Shown here: positions 32,908 to 43,547 of the stretch, in pieces | Numbering within the stretch: the stretch's first letter is position 1 | How the letters are laid out: each line of letters opens with the position of its first letter | The notes under the pieces: generated by a model | Databases searched by the model: none | Seen by the model: only the letters and a program-made list of their open reading frames with translations | Told to the model about the DNA's origin: nothing | Position numbers and translations under genes: made by a program | Source: Spiroplasma gladiatoris | Lineage (GTDB): Bacteria; Bacillota_I; Bacilli_A; Mycoplasmatales; Mycoplasmataceae | Reading direction: 5' to 3' | DNA: 64,000 nucleotides | Assembly: GCF_004379335.1 (NCBI RefSeq) | Contig: NZ_CP038013.1 | Span: 62,001-126,000, forward strand

Positions 32908-34279
32908 CTTACTAACTTATGAAAATCCTTTATGAAAAGCATGATCTAAAGGTACAGGACAAGGAGACAGTTTATCTTTCTTATACTCTACGTTTTTAAC
33001 AATTGGAGTTTTTGTAACTTTAATAGCATCTGTAATTATGTTAAGAATTAGAAAAATACCTTTAACAGAAGTTATGAATGCAACATACATAGTTATTATT
33101 GCAGGAGTATTAGGAGGTTCTATTTTTGGAAAACTTGGAACAGGAGTTCCTTTTTACAAGTTTTTTTATATTTGAGAAGCTGGAATGAGTTTTTTTGGAG
33201 CTTTTTTATGCGGGTTTGTTGGAGGATTTGTTTTTCTCTATAACAAAAAAGATAATAAAAAAGTTTCAATATGAGTTTATGCAGATTGTATTGTGCCAAA
33301 TGTTTTACTAGGACAAGCAATTGGAAGATGAGGAAATTTATTTAATCATGAAATTCTAGGAAGAACTACTTCTGTTGAAAAACTACAATGACTACCTTCA
33401 TGGATATGACAAAGATTGTTTTATTATGTTGACCCTTCTACTGGAAAAGAAACTTCTGAGCTTGTTTATAAAGAACCATTATTTATGTATGAAATGATTG
33501 CAACTTTAATAAGTTGATTTTTAATAGTTTTTGTAATTAACAATTTAGGGAAATGATTTAGCAAAAAACCTTGAAAACTAGATCCTCATGCATTTCCAGT
33601 AAAAAAAGCAGTTCGATATGATGAAATTAAAGTTATAGATACTTATATTGATATTAAATACAAACAAAAATTTATTAATGGTGAAGAATTATATAAAATG
33701 TCAAAACGTCAAGCTTGACTAAAAGCTTATTTTGCTTATCAAGCTGACTTAACAAAGTCAGATCAAGCACAAAAAATTATAGATGATCATACAAATATTT
33801 ACTTAAAAGCCTTAGATAAATTTAAAAACTTTAAAAATATATTTAAAGAAAATCAAAAAAAACTTCAAATAAAAATGAAAAACAACAAAATTACAAAAGA
33901 AGAATTTAAAATACAAATTAAAGATCTAAAAACCCAGTTCAAAGATGATACAAAAGATTTAAGAATAAAAAAATCAAGATTTAAATCGTTTTTAACTTTA
34001 GATAGTAAAAAACTTTACGAATTAAATAATCCTAATAATTATTTTGTAATTAATTGTGGAGTTGCAACATCAAGTTATATAATATTTTATGCAATTATTA
34101 GATTGGTATTAGACTCATTTAGAACTAGTTACGAACTTGCGTTTAAATGAAGTCCAGTATTTAATTATATGTCTATTGTTGGAATTTTAATTTTGGGAGT
34201 AATTTCATTAGTTATAGCTCAATTTATTGCTCCAAAAAAATGAAGAGAAGAGGGATGGTTATATGAAAAATCATATTAA
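32897..34279 (+). CDS. lgt: Prolipoprotein diacylglyceryl transferase, copy 1
   Basis: Lgt adds diacylglycerol to the lipobox cysteine of lipoprotein precursors. The 460-residue frame depends on about twenty TGA Trp codons. Motifs: FYIWEAGMSFFGAFLCGF near residue 92, the arginine/asparagine signature GQAIGRWGNLFNHEILG near 137, and a late MYEMIATL helix. After the core (about 235 residues) there is a long charged, coiled-coil-like insert, followed by two more membrane helices near the end. It overlaps hprK by 11 bases and trxB by 17. A second Lgt gene follows at 35253. Confidence 0.95.
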
Positions 34280-35198
34280 AAACGATTATGATGTAATAAT
34301 TGCAGGAGCAGGACCTGCTGGATTAACTGCTGCAATTTATGTTGTTAGATCTGGTATGAGTGCTGTTGTTTTAGAAAAAGAATTACCAGGAGGTAAAGTT
34401 ACTAAAACTGGAGAGATTGAAAACTATCCAGGATTTGATAAAATTGAGGGTCCAGACTTAGCATTTAAATTTGTAGATCAAGCAACAAAATTAGGAGCAG
34501 TTTTAGAATATTCAGGACTTAAAAAATATAAAAAACAAAAAGAAGGTTTTATTGTTGAACTAACTAATGGAAAAACAATTACAGGAACAGCTTTAATATT
34601 AGCAACAGGAACAAAAGAGAGACTTTTAAATGTACCTGGGGAAACAGAATTTTATGGTAAGGGTGTTTCTTATTGTGCAGTTTGTGATGGAGCAAACTAT
34701 AAAAATGAAATTGTTGCTGTTGTTGGTGGAGGATATTCAGCTGTTGAAGAATCATTGTTTTTAACTAGACTTGTTGATAAAGTTCATTTAATACATAGAA
34801 GTCAAAAATTTAGAGTAGATCAAAAATTATTAGAAAAGTTAAAAACAAATGAAAATATTATTTTGCATTTAGATAGTGTTGTAAGTTCAATTAATGGTGA
34901 TACAAAAGTTAATAGTGTGACTATTGAGAATTTAAACAATAATGAAAAATATAATATTGATATTGCAGCAATTTTTCCATTTATCGGTCAAGACCCAGTA
35001 ACAGAATATATTGATGAACAAAATATTTTAAATGAAACTAAACATATTCTTGGAGATGAAAATATGAAAACCCAAGTTGAAGGTCTGTTTGTCGCAGGAG
35101 ATGTTAGACAATCACCTTTAAAACAAATTGCAACAGCTGTTTCAGATGGAGCTTTAGCAGGTCAAAATGCAGTTAAATATATTGAAAACCTTGATTAA
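34263..35198 (+). CDS. trxB: Thioredoxin reductase
   Basis: A 311-residue FAD/NADPH enzyme that keeps thioredoxin reduced. The N-terminal FAD motif VIIAGAGPAGLTAAIY is at about residue 12, the redox pair CAVC in SYCAVCDGANYK at about 139-142, the NADPH motif VVGGGYSAVEE near 155, and the C-terminal VEGLFVAGDVRQSPLKQI near 276. The start is the ATG at 34263 with AAGAGGG upstream; an upstream TTG in frame is less likely. It is embedded between two lgt genes and overlaps the end of the first. Confidence 0.97.
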   Translation: MKNHIKNDYDVIIAGAGPAGLTAAIYVVRSGMSAVVLEKELPGGKVTKTGEIENYPGFDKIEGPDLAFKFVDQATKLGAVLEYSGLKKYKKQKEGFIVELTNGKTITGTALILATGTKERLLNVPGETEFYGKGVSYCAVCDGANYKNEIVAVVGGGYSAVEESLFLTRLVDKVHLIHRSQKFRVDQKLLEKLKTNENIILHLDSVVSSINGDTKVNSVTIENLNNNEKYNIDIAAIFPFIGQDPVTEYIDEQNILNETKHILGDENMKTQVEGLFVAGDVRQSPLKQIATAVSDGALAGQNAVKYIENLD

Positions 35199-35217
35199 TA
35201 TCAAGGTTTTCTTTTAT
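35183..35217 (+). terminator. Terminator after trxB
   Basis: GAAAACCTTGAT and ATCAAGGTTTTC form a perfect 12-pair stem with a four-base loop, followed by T-rich DNA. The left arm encodes the last residues of TrxB. Confidence 0.8.
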
Positions 35218-35220
35218 TTA

Positions 35221-35229
35221 TGTTAAAAT
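35221..35229 (+). promoter_or_regulatory. Probable extended -10 of the second lgt operon
   Basis: TGTTAAAAT, directly after the trxB terminator and 23 bases before the start codon. No clear -35. Confidence 0.4.
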
Positions 35230-35252
35230 TGAATGGTTAGAGGTGAAAGTTA

Positions 35253-36617
35253 ATGGAAAATTGAGAAGACTCGTTATTTAGACCAGACGAGAGTAGATGA
35301 ACTATAAAGAGTGATTATCTTGGTGATTTTCTTCACATGTATGCATTTTTTATGACATGTGGTGTATTAGCAGCAATTTTATTAGCATATTATCAACTTA
35401 GAAGAAGAAATTTACCACCATGAGAAATGTTGATAGCTTCCACTGTGATTGTGCCTTCAGGACTTTTTGGAGGAAGTTTTTTTGGAAAAATAAATGCAAG
35501 CGGTAATGATTGACTTAACGGAGAAAGTTTTTTTAAACTATTTGCGTTTTGAGAAGCGGGAATGTCAATTCATGGAGCTATTTTAGGTGGAGCAATTGCT
35601 GCATTAATAATGATGTACTTTTTAGGAAGAAAACCTAGAATTTCTTTACTAACTTATGGGGACTGTATTGCTCCAGGAATATTAATTAGTCAAGCAATTG
35701 GAAGATGAGGAAACTTCTTTAATCATGAATTATTTGGTAGACCATTAGGACTTTATGATCAAGTCAACATGCCAAGTTGATTAAAAGATAATATGACATA
35801 TATTTATAACGGACCATCTAATAATGTTATAAATGGTGTTGGTTTACAAAACGGGCAATCATATGTTATGCAACCTTTATTTTTATATGAATCAGTTGGT
35901 TTTTTAATTGTCTATTTAATGATAGTTCTAATTATTCCTGGAATTGGAAAATGAATTAGTAAAAAACCTTGAAAATTACATCCAAATGAATTTAATCTTA
36001 GTTGAAAAAACTCATGAATTCATGCTTTTACTTGAGATAAAAAAATTAAAAATACTACTTATTTTGGAATTTGAAATAAAGCTTATTTTGAAAAAGTAGA
36101 AGTTGATCAAGTTGATTGATATGAAGAAGAAAAAAGAAAAATAACAACAACAAACAAATTAAAAAGAAAATGGCAAGAAGGAAAGTTGTTAGACAAAGCA
36201 AATAATCCTGACGGATATATTATGGCAAGATGTGGAGTCCAACTTGGTGCGTACTTTTTAGCTTGAAATGCAATTAGGTTTTATGTAGAAACTAATAGAA
36301 GTCAAGAAGGATTATTTATAATGCATAATTCTGAGTTATCATTAACAATTATTGGGTTGACTGGTTTAATTGGTGTTTTAATTATGTACTTGTCACAATT
36401 TGTATTCCCATATTTATTAAGAACACCTGGTTTTTTCTATGAAAAACCATATTTCTATACAAAAGAGGTTTTAGAAAAAATTAATAAAAAAATCGAAGAT
36501 AATAAAGCAAAAAAATTAATAAAAACAAAAATTAATAGCGACAAACAAAAAATGATTCAAGAAAAATTAAATAAAGCTAGAGAAGAATCGTTAAAAAATA
36601 AAGACTCAAAAAAATAA
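35253..36617 (+). CDS. lgt: Prolipoprotein diacylglyceryl transferase, copy 2
   Basis: A second, 454-residue Lgt homologue. Motifs: KLFAFWEAGMSIHGAILGG near residue 90, with the HGAxxGG sequence of canonical Lgt (copy 1 has FFGAFLCG there), and SQAIGRWGNFFNHELFGRP near 148. A loop of about 30 residues follows, then MQPLFLYESVGFLIVYLM. The C-terminal half is a charged segment and two further helices, ending in a lysine-rich tail. About twenty TGA codons are read as Trp. It has its own promoter-like sequence and AGAGGTG ribosome-binding site. Because it keeps the catalytic-type HG motif, it may be the more conventional enzyme of the two; this is inference. Confidence 0.95.
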
Positions 36618-36644
36618 AGATAGTAATAAAAAGTTGGTGAAAAT

Positions 36645-37595
36645 ATGTCGTTTGCAAGCTCTGTTAAAGAAGAAATAGTAAGTCACAACTTTATTAAAGA
36701 ACAAGCGATTATGTTATTGTCTGGTTTTATAAAATATAATGGGGAATTAATTTATACTAGCACAGGAACAATGCTACGCCTTACTTCAAGATCAAATAAA
36801 GTTATAAGAGTAATTTTAAAACTGCTAAAGCAGTTTTATTTTGGCAACATTGAAATATCAATTATTCAAACTCAACTACTAAAAAAAGACAAAGTCTATC
36901 AATTGCTTTTAACAGATAATGTTAAAAGTTTTTTGCGTGATAATAATATATTTGATACTAATAAAAATGATAAAATTATAGAGATTAGTTTAAACCAAGA
37001 CTTCGATAATAGTCTGGTTCGCGCATATATATCTGGAGTTTTTATTGCCGTTGGCAGCGTCAATAACCCAGAGACCACAAACTATCACATCGAATTTCAG
37101 TTTAAAGAAATTGAATCTGCAAATTATATTTGCTCAATCATCAATAAATTTGATTTTGGTTTTAAAGTAATCGCAAAAAAAAGCAAATACATTTGTTATG
37201 CTAAAAAATCTCTTGTAGTTTCGGATTTTTTAAAGTTTATTGACGCACCTCAATCAGTGCTGAGTTTTGAAACTACTCGAATAGCAAGAGATTTCAACAA
37301 CAGTGTTAATCGAATTATGAACATAGATATTTATAATACGAAAAAAACCACTATTGCTGGATCAAAACAAGTTCTGCAAATAGAAAATATTATAAAAAAT
37401 AATCTATTTAGCAGATTGTCAGATAAGGCTCAAAAATTAGCAAACATACGTTTAGAACACCAGGATTTATCATTTAGTGAATTAGAAACGATAATGAACG
37501 AAAATGGTATATATATAACAAAATCTGGTATAAGCAATTTGTTTAAAATAATTGCAAAACTATCGGAAAGCATAGGTGAAGATTATGAAAAGTAA
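36645..37595 (+). CDS. whiA: WhiA-like DNA-binding protein
   Basis: A 316-residue protein of the WhiA (DUF199) family, which pairs an N-terminal homing-endonuclease-like fold with a C-terminal helix-turn-helix; relatives act in cell division and, in mycoplasmas, in ribosomal protein gene control. Recognisable pieces are MSFASSVKEEIVSH at the start, ISGVFIAVGSVNNPETTNYH near residue 130, and the C-terminal ANIRLEHQDLSFSELETIMN followed by ITKSGISNLFKII. The codon use is less AT-extreme than its neighbours (GCC, CGC, GGC codons occur). The last 11 bases overlap the XRE regulator gene. Confidence 0.95.
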   Translation: MSFASSVKEEIVSHNFIKEQAIMLLSGFIKYNGELIYTSTGTMLRLTSRSNKVIRVILKLLKQFYFGNIEISIIQTQLLKKDKVYQLLLTDNVKSFLRDNNIFDTNKNDKIIEISLNQDFDNSLVRAYISGVFIAVGSVNNPETTNYHIEFQFKEIESANYICSIINKFDFGFKVIAKKSKYICYAKKSLVVSDFLKFIDAPQSVLSFETTRIARDFNNSVNRIMNIDIYNTKKTTIAGSKQVLQIENIIKNNLFSRLSDKAQKLANIRLEHQDLSFSELETIMNENGIYITKSGISNLFKIIAKLSESIGEDYEK

Positions 37596-37815
37596 CGACG
37601 TAATAGCTGTTTTTAGTCAAAACATGAAGGAGTTAAGAATCCAAAAAGGACTTACTCAAGAAGAACTTAGCTTTAAAGCGGGTATACACAGAAATTATAT
37701 TTCTGATACAGAACGCGGTCGCAGAAATGTGTCTTTAAAAGCTGTGGAAAAAATAGCACAAGGACTTGATGTTACAATTCAAGAACTATTTAGTAATAGT
37801 ACTATCATTAAATAA
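37585..37815 (+). CDS. Small XRE-family DNA-binding regulator
   Basis: A 76-residue helix-turn-helix protein made of little more than the domain: KELRIQKGLTQEELSFKAG, then IHRNYISDTERGRRNVSLKA and VEKIAQGLDVTIQELF. The pattern is very like controller (C) proteins of restriction-modification systems and other short XRE repressors. No restriction or methylase gene is next to it. The ATG at 37585 has AGGTGA upstream; a GTG at 37576 is the alternative. It overlaps whiA by 11 bases, so the two are co-transcribed. The gene's codon use is also relatively GC-tolerant. Confidence 0.9.
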   Translation: MKSNDVIAVFSQNMKELRIQKGLTQEELSFKAGIHRNYISDTERGRRNVSLKAVEKIAQGLDVTIQELFSNSTIIK

Positions 37816-37816
37816 A

Positions 37817-37848
37817 AAAAACTCACAAACTTATTTGTGAGTTTTTTT
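37817..37848. terminator. Bidirectional terminator
   Basis: AAAAAACTCACAAA and TTTGTGAGTTTTTT around a four-base loop, between the convergent XRE and rhodanese-like genes. Confidence 0.9.
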
Positions 37849-38245
37849 ATTTATATATCATTACTTTAGTAAATTGATCGACTTCAGGAGAATTAATTAA
37901 ATCAGCATAATTAGAATACAATAAATAAACTTTAAATCCTTTTGATTTTAATAAACGATAAATATTTAAGTTATTTCGATAATTACTATGAATTAATAAA
38001 ATATTTTTACTTTTATCTAATTTTTTATAATAGTTATAGTTAAAAGTCATAACAGGCAAACTAATTGTATTGATTATGTGATTTTCTTCATAAACAAGAG
38101 GCCCTCTTAAATCTGCCACTTGTCATTTAGCGCTATTCAAAATTTTTAAAAATTTATTTAAAGGTTTAGTTTTGTATTTTCTTTTAAAAGCATTAGAAGC
38201 AAATATTTTACCAATAATCTTAAAAACATATTCTAGTCATTGCAT
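37847..38245 (-). CDS. Rhodanese-like domain protein without the catalytic cysteine
   Basis: A 132-residue protein. The N-terminal 40 residues are basic and include a hydrophobic start (MQWLEYVFKIIGKIFA). The rest follows the rhodanese fold: WQVADLRGPLVYEENHI (the usual IDVR.P.E...GHI strand and loop), an INTISLPV strand, then ILLIHSNYRNNLNIYRLLKS and GFKVYLLYSNY. Active rhodaneses have Cys in the loop C..G.RS; here the position reads HSNYRNN, so no sulfur-transfer cysteine is present. Start at 38245 after GGAGAT. Two TGA codons are read as Trp. It may be a regulatory or binding protein. Confidence 0.75.
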
Positions 38246-38338
38246 AATTTTAATCTCCAATAAAATTATATTATATTTTAAAAACTATTTAAAAATATAA
38301 AGTAAAATAATTAAAATGATTTGAAAAGAGTAAATAAA

Positions 38339-39439
38339 ATGAAAGACAAAGTAAATATTTATGAAAAAACAATTTATCCAAGTAAGTTAAATAAAGATGA
38401 TGCAATAGCAATTGTTAGTTTATCAAGTGGAATATTAGGAGAAGATTTTTGTAATTATCAATTAAATTTAGGAATTACAAGATTAGAAGAAATTGGATTA
38501 AAACCTAAATTTATGTCAAATAGTTTAAAAGGAGAAGAGTTTATAAAGAATAACCCTGAAAAAAGAGCCCAAGACTTAATAGATGCATTTTTAGATAACG
38601 AAGTAAAAATTATAATGAGTGCAATTGGTGGAGATGACAGTTACAAAATAATTGAACACTTAATAGAAAAAGATATTGAAACAATTATAAAGAATAATCC
38701 TAAAATATTTATTGGTTATTCTGACATAACAAATATTCATTTGTTATTAAATAAATTTGGTCTTTCAACAATTTATGGACATGCGTTTTTAACAGATATT
38801 GCAGAATTCGACACTAAAATGTTAGATTACAGTTATAATTCTTTTTTAGAATTATTTAAAAGTTCAAAAAGTTATGAAATAACTTCTGCAAAAGTTTGAT
38901 ATGAAGAAAGAAAATCTTGAAAAAAATCTGAAATTGGCACACCAAGAATTCATCATATCGAATCTACAGGATATGAATTTATTAACTTTAAAGATAACAT
39001 TGAAGGTTATTTATATGGAGGGTGTTTAGAAAGTTTATATTCGATATTAACAGGAAATAGGTATTTAGACCAACCAAAAGTATTTGAAAAATATAATATT
39101 TTATTAAATAACAACGAGTTAAAAGAAACCATTTTTTATTTAGAAACTTCAGAAGCAAAACACGAACCTGAGTTATTTAAATTAATGCTAGAAAAATTAG
39201 TAGAGAATCAAATTTTACAAAATATTAAATGTTTAATTGTAGGAAAGCCTCAAGATAATATTTATTATGATGAGTATAAAAAAGTGTGCATAAGTATTAG
39301 TGATAAATATAACATCCCAATAGTTCTTAACTTAAACTTTGGACATTCTTATCCAAAAACTATTATTCCCAATCTTGCTAAAATGAGTATAGATCCTCAA
39401 TCTAAAAAGATATTTGTTAATAAATTTTTAAAGGATTAA
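38339..39439 (+). CDS. S66 family serine peptidase (LD-carboxypeptidase/MccF-like)
   Basis: A 366-residue member of the S66 family, which includes LD-carboxypeptidases and the microcin-C immunity peptidase MccF. The nucleophile region is FIGYSDITNIHLLLNKFG near residue 130, the region with the conserved Glu is YGGCLESLYSILTG near 228, and the histidine is in NLNFGHSYPKTI near 335. The length and the extra insertion fit the MccF branch better than short LD-carboxypeptidases. Mollicutes have no peptidoglycan, so a cell-wall role is unlikely. TGA at 38898 and 38919 are read as Trp. The start is the ATG at 38339, chosen over an upstream TTG at 38321. The unknown gene at 39455 follows after 15 bases. 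Confidence 0.9.
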
Positions 39440-39454
39440 AAAAGGTTAAAGTAT

Positions 39455-40279
39455 ATGAATGAAAAAAAAGATTACACTATAAATGATTTTAAAAAAGTTA
39501 AAATTAATGACTATAAAGTTATATTTAATTTTACTTATATTCAAGAGTTTTTAAATATAGTTAAAAATAAAAATATTACATTAATTGATTATGAATGTTT
39601 TCAAATGTTTGGTTTTAAAAATAAATTAGATCCAAAAAGATATTTTAGCGAACTTAAAAATATCCCATTTTTAGTCAATTGTAAAACAATCCATTATGAT
39701 GAATCAAATCAATTATTTAAGTTTGATAAAAAAATAACCTATTACTATTCAAAAAAACTTGAAGATGAAAAAATTTTCTATAAAGAAGTTTTTGAATTAG
39801 CTATTCAAGTTAAAAAATTTTATAATAAACACTTTATAGACACAGTTCTAGTAATGGGAAAAGATACTGAAATTAAATTTTCACACCTTGCAAATCAACA
39901 TTTAAAAGTAAAAATCCTTAAAGAAAGTCTCGAATTATGAGATATTTTCAATTGAAATCGAACAACCCATTTAAGAATAAATGGATTAAATAATTATTTT
40001 TCATTGAATCAACTATTAAAATCTTTACCAATTAGAAAAGATAATATTATTTCAGGAAAAGAGATAGCAAATAAATCTACACAATGATTTACTACTTTAA
40101 ACACTATTGATGCTAAAATTTTTTTTCATAAAGCAATTGATCATGTTGAATATGATTTAGAAAAAGGATTATATTTATTAAATTGATTAAATAAACTTTT
40201 ATATAGTAAATATCTTCAAAATATTGATGAAAATGAATATTTTGATAATAAATCTTTAGTAAATATATGAGATTTTTAG
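39455..40279 (+). CDS. Protein of unknown function, downstream of the S66 peptidase
   Basis: A 274-residue, soluble-looking, lysine- and aromatic-rich protein; I recognise no family. TGA at 39938, 39953, 40084, 40181 and 40268 are read as Trp. Recurrent features are short hydrophobic helices alternating with FK/YK-rich segments, and no signal peptide or membrane helix. AAAGG precedes the ATG. It probably shares a transcript with the S66 peptidase. The spread of in-frame TGA without any other stop, and normal ribosome-binding sequence, indicate a real gene. Confidence 0.75.
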
Positions 40280-40385
40280 TAAAAATTAATTATTCATGAA
40301 AAAGTTTTTTATTTTTCTTAAAAAAAGAGTATTATATTTGCATTTAATATTTTAATTTGATAGTCTAATAAAAAGGAGATTTAAT

Positions 40386-43300
40386 ATGAAAAAACTTTTA
40401 GTATTATTAAGCTCTTTTCTAGTCACTTCACAATTAACAACAGTTATTGTTGGTTGTGAACCTAATGGAAGTAATAAAAGTACAGATCAAGATGATCCAA
40501 TCGACTTTAAAAATCCAAATGCAGATAAAGGTTCAAATGAAGTAACTGCAGAAAGCTTAATGAAAACAAGAAATATGAATTGGGCTAGTATTTTAAACAA
40601 AGATTATTCACAAAGCTCTAATAAGTCATTATTGTCAACAAAGCAATCATTATCTACAAACAATGTTACTAAAATTAACAATATCGATAATGATTCAATT
40701 GAAACTACTTCAACATTAGCCAAAAAAGATTTATTATCATCAAAATTATTATCTGATGGATATTCTTTTACACCTTATACAGATATAGGGATTGTAGAAG
40801 ATAGCAAAGAATATCTTTTAAAAAATAAAAGTTTAGGTGGAGGTTATCGTGACAAAGTAACTTTTGATTCGGATTCAAAAGCAGCAGACAATGAATATAA
40901 CAACCTAGCTAAATTATGAAATAATGATAAAATATTTGACAAAGTTAAAGATGGTATCACAATCGGATTTATGCAAAATGCAAGTGATGAAAACGAATTG
41001 GTACCAATGTGAGATGCAGCTCCAAATAAAACATCAAATAATTCCGCACAATGATTTCAAGATCGTTGAGATAAATGAACAAAAAAAGATGATAAAGAAC
41101 CAAGCAAAGAACTTTTAGATGCTTCAAAAGTAACAATATCTTTTGGTCCGTTTGCAAACTCATTATGGCATGAGGCATATAAAAATAACATTAATGAAGA
41201 ACAACTTGCAAATAAATTAGCAGAAATTGGAGCAAAATATGGAACTAAAAAGTTTGACTTTTATTTTGCAGCACCATACTTAACAAATTCAGGAAGTTAT
41301 GCAGATTCACAAAGACTACTTGCAGGGGCTTTAAAAATCTTAATTGAAAGAGATAATGATTTTGATATTAGATTATCTTTAGTAGTTTCTACAAAAGATG
41401 GAATAGCAAGTGTTATAGCAAATAGTGGTGGAAATGCTTGAGATGGAGATATATCAAAAATAGGTAACGAAGAATTTCCTCTGTATATGTTTACAAAATT
41501 TTTAGGAATGAACTTTAGACTAAATTTAGTTTTACCCTATTTAACATATTCTGATTTTAATACTTCTGGATTAACAGTTAATAATTGAGAAGTACAAATA
41601 ATGGAGCAAGCTATAACTAAAACCGAAGAAACTTGAAGAATAATTAACGATAAAGTCAATGGTTCAAGTAGAGTAAAAATTGATAATGCATATAGCAGGA
41701 TGGCTATTACTCCATGAATTGGAAAAAGAGCTGAAAAAGCAGTTTATGATTTTGATGCAAACGATGCATTAAGATTAAGAAAATTTGCAAATGATAAAAA
41801 TATAGGTCAAGTATCTATGTTCTATTTAACTAGAGATTATCCTTCAGAATTTATGAGTAACGGATTGGGAAAGGATGCATTAGCAGATACAAACCCAATT
41901 GATCAAAACATTCGCTCAGGTAGTGGATATGAAAAACTTACTTACGCAAAAGTTTTATCAGGAAAAATGGCTGAAAATGACATACCATTAGAAAAAACTA
42001 AAAAAGAAGACTTAAAAACTTTGGATGGATTTTTAGATTATGACAATGACATTAGAAATAATAAATCATTAGACGAAGTTCAACAACAACAAGGTGCAAC
42101 TGGTTGAGATGGTGTTAATGGTGGGAATGATGCACAACAATGAGAAAATAATGGACCATCATCTAATGATGGAAATGTTGTAAGTCCTACAACTCCAACA
42201 ACTTCTTCAAAAAGCAATTATGTTGATTGAAAAGATGCTAACCCAAATAGAGATAAAAATATTGTAGATAAAGCAGAAAGTAATCAAAGAACATACTTCT
42301 CACCTTACTTAGATGCAGGTTTATATGAAGGAAATAATATAGGAGATATTGTAAATAAAACTAAGTTAGATCATTTAACACTTGCGTTTGTACAACAAGT
42401 TAACTCACACAATAACAGTTTAGATTTATCTATTGCTGGAATTGAAAACAAAGGTGAAGGTTATGAATGATGAAAAAACTCAGTTCTTTATGAAAAAGAC
42501 TTATTACCATTAATTAACTCAAATAACTTCGAAAACATTAAAGTAGCTTATGGTGGAGCAACAACTGGTGGATATATTGAAAAAAATCCTTGAAACTTAG
42601 CTTATAAATTAGCTGGTGGAGATGTTAACCAAGCAAGTTCTTTATTATCAAAAGCACTTATAGGTTACAACGAAGATTTAGCTAGTTTTGCAAGTAAAAA
42701 AAGTGAAAAATCATTAGGAACTCCAAAAAATATCGACTTTGATATTGAAGGAGAAGCACAAAACGATCACAACGCAAATAAAGTATTAGCAAGAACATTA
42801 GCTAATATGAAAAAAGCAGATAAATCATGGAACTTTTCTATTACTTTACCAGTTCTTCCTTCTGGATTAACTAATGTTGGATATAATGTTATGGATGTAT
42901 TTGTAAATGCATTTAAAGAAGCTGGATTAAATTACAAAGACTTACCAGTAATTAACTTAATGTTAATGGATTATGGTGATCCAATTTATGTTGCTGCAAA
43001 AAACAAAGGAGAAACAAACTTCGATTTAGCAGTACAAGCAATCGAAAATACAAAAGAAAATTTAGCAAAATCAATTATGGCAAATTATAAAGTAAGTAGT
43101 TTGACAAATCGTCAAGTACATAGATTAATTGGAGCAACTCCAATGATTGGTGTAAATGATACAGTTGAAGGAGTATTTACTTTAGAAGATGCAAAAGAAC
43201 TTTACAATTGAGCTCAATCAGCTGATTTAGCTTACTTATCAATGTGATCAATGAATGATGACAGAGGTAAAGTAAATAATATTGGTAGACCAAAATCATT

Positions 43301-43400
43301 AATTAGTCATGGTTTAAGTTACTTACAAGAATATGACTTCTCAAAAGCATTTAATGGCCAATGAGATGAAAAAGTAAAAGTTCCAAATAAAAAAGCTTAA
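40386..43400 (+). CDS. Lipoprotein with two GH18 chitinase-like domains
   Basis: A 1004-residue lipoprotein (leader MKKLLVLLSSFLVTSQLTT, lipobox IVGC, cysteine at residue 24; GGAG upstream). After a Ser/Thr-rich spacer come two GH18-like barrels, about residues 175-560 and 630-990, joined by a Q, N, P, T-rich linker. The second has the catalytic DxDxE pattern: NIDFDIEG with D784, D786 and E788. The first has KFDFYFAAP at the same place (D291, Y293, A295), so its acid/base glutamate is gone. Matching C-terminal motifs (MAITPWIG ... VSMFYLT and GATPMIG ... LSMWSMN) support a duplication. Expected activity: hydrolysis of chitin or N-acetylglucosamine-containing glycans outside the cell, with the first module perhaps binding only. 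About twenty TGA codons are read as Trp. Confidence 0.88.
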
Positions 43401-43403
43401 TTT

Positions 43404-43440
43404 AAAATCTTAATCAAATGTTGATTAAGATTTTTTTATA
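43404..43440 (+). terminator. Terminator of the GH18 lipoprotein gene
   Basis: AAAATCTTAATCAA and TTGATTAAGATTTT with a three-base loop, then T residues. Confidence 0.9.
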
Positions 43441-43547
43441 TTTTTAATAACTTTTTGTTAGTGTAAATTAATTGAAAAAAGCCAAATTATAGTTTAGAAT
43501 ATTATAGAAGTATTATAAATAGAACAAAAGAAAGGTAGGCGAAATTG

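Noticed and set aside
40280-40385. Terminator after the unknown gene at 39455
   Set aside because: The A- and T-rich stretches near 40300-40330 can pair weakly but give no clean stem and loop.
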